From NCBI RefSeq assembly GCF_018446385.1, contig NW_024589854.1:124001-188000 (forward strand): a stretch of 64,000 nt of DNA, read 5' to 3'. Made by a program: the position numbers and the translations under genes. Shown piece by piece: positions 60,546-64,000 of this stretch. This DNA is from Zingiber officinale (lineage: Eukaryota; Streptophyta; Magnoliopsida; Zingiberales; Zingiberaceae). The notes under the pieces are model-generated. The model saw only the letters and a program-made list of their open reading frames with translations, was not told where the DNA came from and did not search any database. Position 1 is the first letter of the stretch, and each line of letters begins with the position of its first letter.

Positions 60546-61089
60546 TTGTGAGGGTAAATGGGGTAAATATCTAATTTTATTTTCATCGGAGAAGGAGGGT
60601 CTTCTTGTTAGTGCATAAGATGATGTGATAATTAAGATATAAGATATTATCATATGAAATCTCGAGATATATTTATGAGTAAGTGAACAAGTTTGGGTAT
60701 CCACACAAATACTCACAAGTAGAAAATATATATATATAAATGTTATTTTCTAATGCAAAGTCTTCTCTCAGTCAATAGTAACATTAGATATTTAGTGTGC
60801 CATTTCCCATGATTTTAGACTGGATTAGTTGTGTTGTTAAAATTATATATTATATAGTATGATGAATTGTAATATCAATATTGGCTTAATCTTTAATTAT
60901 ATTTAATATGTTTGTATTATATTATGTCTATTATTATCCTAACTAGTGTGAAAGCTAATTAAAATATTTCATGCCTATCGTATGATCCATTATATAAATA
61001 TAATCCTTGGGCTATGTGCAGCATCTAAGTATCCATGATTTAATCTCTATAAATTTACAAGAATTTTCTTTCAAATAAGATAACAATTA

Positions 61090-61185
61090 AAGGATGTTAG
61101 GTTTTTCGGTCCATTGTGAGTACTTCCCGATTTATCTTGATGGCTAATAAAAAATTTTTATAGGGTCAGATCGATCACCTTCGAA
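61090..61185 (+). mobile_element. SINE 3'-end fragment
   Basis: GGATGTTAGGTTTTTCGGTC, then CCATTGTGAGTACTTCCCG and GGTCAGATCGATCACC, resemble the 3' half of the SINE at 17374-17568 and the insertion at 9475-9604. The 5' half is absent or unrecognisable. Confidence 0.45.
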
Positions 61186-63300
61186 CTAATTAATGAGACT
61201 AACGAAATTTATCATTATATAAATATAAAATGATTTCCTAATCTAAGTTTTTGAGATAAATAACTAAGCAAATGATTTTAACAGGGTATTATAGTAGTAG
61301 ATATGACTTATGAGATTTGGATTAATCAATTTGAGCCAACTCTCATACTTTACTATAGGTGATTAGTACTTATCCAGATAAAGTTAGTTAACTAGATAAG
61401 GATTTGTAGTCAACTAAATAAAAAAATAATTTTACTTAAAAAAATACCCACAAATTCCAATATTATTATTTTGATAATTATTTCATTTCCACCATCCCCT
61501 CTTTTTTGCTCTACCATTTAATTTCATTTTAATCATTGTTTAACAATCAAATATCATTGTAATACATTTAAATGCCCTTCCTAAAATATTTATTAAATAT
61601 CTGCCCTAAAAATACTATCAAGTTATAGAATTGGAAGGCACTTCATGTACGTATTCGTAACGTTCAAAGTATTATTCTCAATTATATATAATGACTTTGT
61701 TATATTTTAAAACTAGAGATTTCCATTTATATAAATAAGATTCAAAATCAAAATTTGAAATGGTGAAGAGTTATGGGAGCTGCCAATGCGCATGCAATTT
61801 CCACTGCCCTTAATATTAGCAAACATTAACTCATCCACCCAATTCACGTACAAATCTTGGCTCACTAATTTGATCAACCGAATCACCTCCCAAACTTAAT
61901 CTGTCTATCATGATCATATTTATTACTCTATTACATATAATTCGTAAGCAAAATCTGACTAGATCGAGTTAGAAACTTGTTAAACAAGTAACTTAATTAG
62001 TTTGACTTGGTTTCAGGCACGAGGAGGTAGCAAGTCAAACTAATGGAGCAGGTAGGATAAGATTTCACAGCCTTTTCTTTAGTTAGTTTGCTCTTCCAAA
62101 TTGTCTGTCCACTGAACGATTCAATCAATTTTCTTCCAAATTGGATTATAAAATTCATAATCAATTGTATTTGTTGGGTATAAATGCATGCATGTCTTCT
62201 TCATTGACCTCGTGCTGCGTTGACAAGGATCCGGATACCGTCCTCTACCTATGATTTACAGCTACTTCATGCTGAACAAAGACTTCAGGTGACCAAGCTA
62301 GTCTCGATCGGTTAAGTAAGTAATCCTGATCAGATCAGATTGCTTGTGCTCAGGAGTTGTTGTTTCTTTTTCCTCCTCCGTGTTGGTCAGGACGAATTGA
62401 CGAAAGCACGGGAGCAATTATGCTTTGGAGTTGAATGTTTGCAAATAATCAGCAAAACGACGAGCTAGATCACAATCCAAATCTCGGCAATATTTGCATG
62501 CCACCAACTTCATCAACTGCACATTTAATGAAACGGCTAGGCTATCAACGTCGAGAAGAAAACTACAGAGGCCAGAAATTCCGTTCTGGTTCATTCCGTT
62601 ATTCTCTTGCTCTTCTTATTCTCACCGGCAGTAAACGCAACTTCCGCCACGCCACGAACGCAAGTAAACTAATACGAAAAGACCAAGCTAAGCCTGCCTT
62701 TCTCCTTACGCCACAAAACAAAGCTTACGGATCCGGTCCAAGCACCGTCGGGCAATATCGCGTTTAGTGGATCGTCAGGCTTACGTGCGACGCGGCTGTA
62801 GGAATTGCAAGTTGCAAGGTGGTCTCGCGGCGCAGGAGCCTTCTCGTACGTCCCCTCCGCGCATCGCTGATTGCTGATCGTGCGTCGACTTAGGTCACGA
62901 GTTAAGGTACGATAGTCCACTATATCAGGTTATGACTTAGGGATTACAATGGATTAAGTGTAGATCTGATTCTATATCCTCCGTACTCGTACCCATTTGA
63001 TATAAGATCTCTAATGAATATACTCATATCCATTAAAAAATTAAATATCTTTTATAGTTATAATTTTTTTTATTTAATTATTATCATCCAATAAAAATAT
63101 ATTAAAATTAACATCCTATTAATATATATATATATATATTAAAAATAGATTAAATCTATATATTTTTCTTTTAATATCAATAAAAATATTAAATTAATTT
63201 TGAAAAAAAAATCTTTAATATATGTATATATATTATTTAATCGGATATTCAAATTAGGTATCCAATATTAATAGTCCTTTCATACCCTTTTCTTTCGGAT
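61186..63300. other. AT-rich intergenic region
   Basis: No gene is supported. The 110-codon open frame at 62435-62767 has no recognisable domain. A (TA)n microsatellite lies at about 63122-63140. Confidence 0.45.
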
Positions 63301-63941
63301 CGAATATCATCGGATTTGGGATGAAATTGCCATGTGTGGTCCGATTGGCTGTCGTGAAAGGGTTTCGGTCGGGACTCGAGTCGCGTCGCGACTGGGAGTT
63401 TCCGCGTTGCCACATGGCCGCGCATCGTATCCTACGTGGCGCCTCGGTGGACGGCGATTATGGAACACCCTCAAATTTAGCGAGGGGAGAGAGGAGGAAG
63501 AATAGAATAGGGCCGGGGGGAGCGCAAAAGCTAGAGAAGGAGAGAAGGAGAGAAGGCGAAGACGAAATCGATCGATCCACAGATCGCTATTCGCGAGAGA
63601 GAGAGAGGAGAAAGCTCTCCCATTTTGGACACGGCGTTCCTGCATCCCTGCGTCCAAATGACCTCATTCCTCAAAAGAAGCCGCCCCACCCAATCCTTGT
63701 CCTCCTAAAGATCCAGAGCTATTCACCTGATTCCCATCGATTCCGCCAAGGAAGTGGATAGATCCTGCTGGCCCAACTGAAGCCTTGTTCTTCGCGCTCC
63801 GTCTGTTCTTCTTTCCCACGCTTGCGCTGCGGTTGGATCCGTTGAGGTCGTGGCCGGAAGGGTTGGTCTGGATCTAGCTGGGATTGGATCTAGGGTCTCG
63901 TTTGGCGGAGGAAGGAGGGACGCGGGTGGTCCGTGCGTCGG
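63301..63941 (+). promoter_or_regulatory. Probable promoter and 5' leader of the next gene
   Basis: Composition changes abruptly from AT-rich to GC- and GA-rich at about 63300. The GAGAGAGA stretch at 63590-63610 and the T/C-rich stretch at 63780-63830 are typical of plant 5' leaders. A 146-codon open frame here (63321-63761) has no domain and is probably chance. Confidence 0.4.
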
Positions 63942-64000
63942 ATGAGGACCGCCCTTGTTCCAGTCGTCGAGGAAAACAATGAAATGGTCCTCATTACTTA
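63942..64000 (+). CDS. Possible start of an unidentified gene, cut by the window edge
   Basis: ATG at 63942 opens a frame that reads MRTALVPVVEENNEMVLIT and runs off the window. An in-frame stop lies upstream at 63891-63893, so this ATG could be the first in its frame. With only 19 codons visible no family can be named. Confidence 0.3.
   Translation, partial: MRTALVPVVEENNEMVLIT

Noticed and set aside
62435-62767. 110-codon open frame
   Set aside because: No recognisable domain and an overlapping frame on the opposite strand; no splice context.
63321-63761. 146-codon open frame upstream of the right edge
   Set aside because: Lies in a GA-rich, promoter- and leader-like stretch, has a shadow frame on the other strand and no domain.

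Overview
The window is nuclear DNA from a flowering plant. The evidence is spliced genes with GT-AG introns, Ty1/copia and Ty3/gypsy retrotransposons, hAT and CACTA transposons, plant SINEs and plant-specific gene families. GC-rich coding exons in an AT-rich background and the style of the LTRs suggest a monocot, possibly Zingiberales-like, but I cannot fix the species.

I can support four protein genes from reconstructed exons. (1) A Tousled-like Ser/Thr kinase (TSL), + strand, 7486-19690, 15 exons, about 656 aa. (2) A small conserved plant protein of unknown function, - strand, 30172-21656, 6 exons, 249 aa. (3) A GPI-anchored non-specific lipid-transfer protein, - strand, 38760-37900, 3 exons, 229 aa. 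(4) An INDETERMINATE DOMAIN (IDD) C2H2 zinc-finger transcription factor, + strand, 54543-57497, 3 exons, 393 aa. A GH17 beta-1,3-glucanase pseudogene lies at 20547-21035. The leader and first codons of a further gene may start at the right edge. The four genes are independent single genes with no obvious shared pathway.

Layout: 1-6197 is the 3' part of a decayed Ty3/gypsy element with a 3.3-kb LTR. 6198-7485 is the TSL upstream region with a MITE. TSL introns hold at least five insertions, including an Au-type SINE, a second tRNA-derived SINE and a hAT-like MITE. 20-30 kb holds the GH17 pseudogene and the unknown gene; the latter's 5.3-kb intron contains a GC-rich LTR-like insertion and a complete TRIM element. 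30.2-37.9 kb is repeats: a LINE relic, LTR-like sequence, an array of long hairpin units ending in a CACTA-like terminus, and a Ty3/gypsy gag fragment. 39.2-51.5 kb is a nested stack: a small CACTA-like element, a SIRE-like LTR with an env-like ORF, a 2.8-kb hAT, another LTR, and a 4.7-kb Ty1/copia element that itself carries a SINE. 51.5-54.5 kb and 57.5-63.3 kb are mostly AT-rich intergenic DNA.

The most notable items are the hairpin array (33.2-35.8 kb), an in-frame 39-bp duplication that copies a splice acceptor in the unknown gene, a GC-AG intron in TSL, a perfect 63-bp duplication in the lipid-transfer protein, and the TRIM with a clean 5-bp target duplication. I found no CRISPR, operon, prokaryotic system or clearly new enzymatic system.
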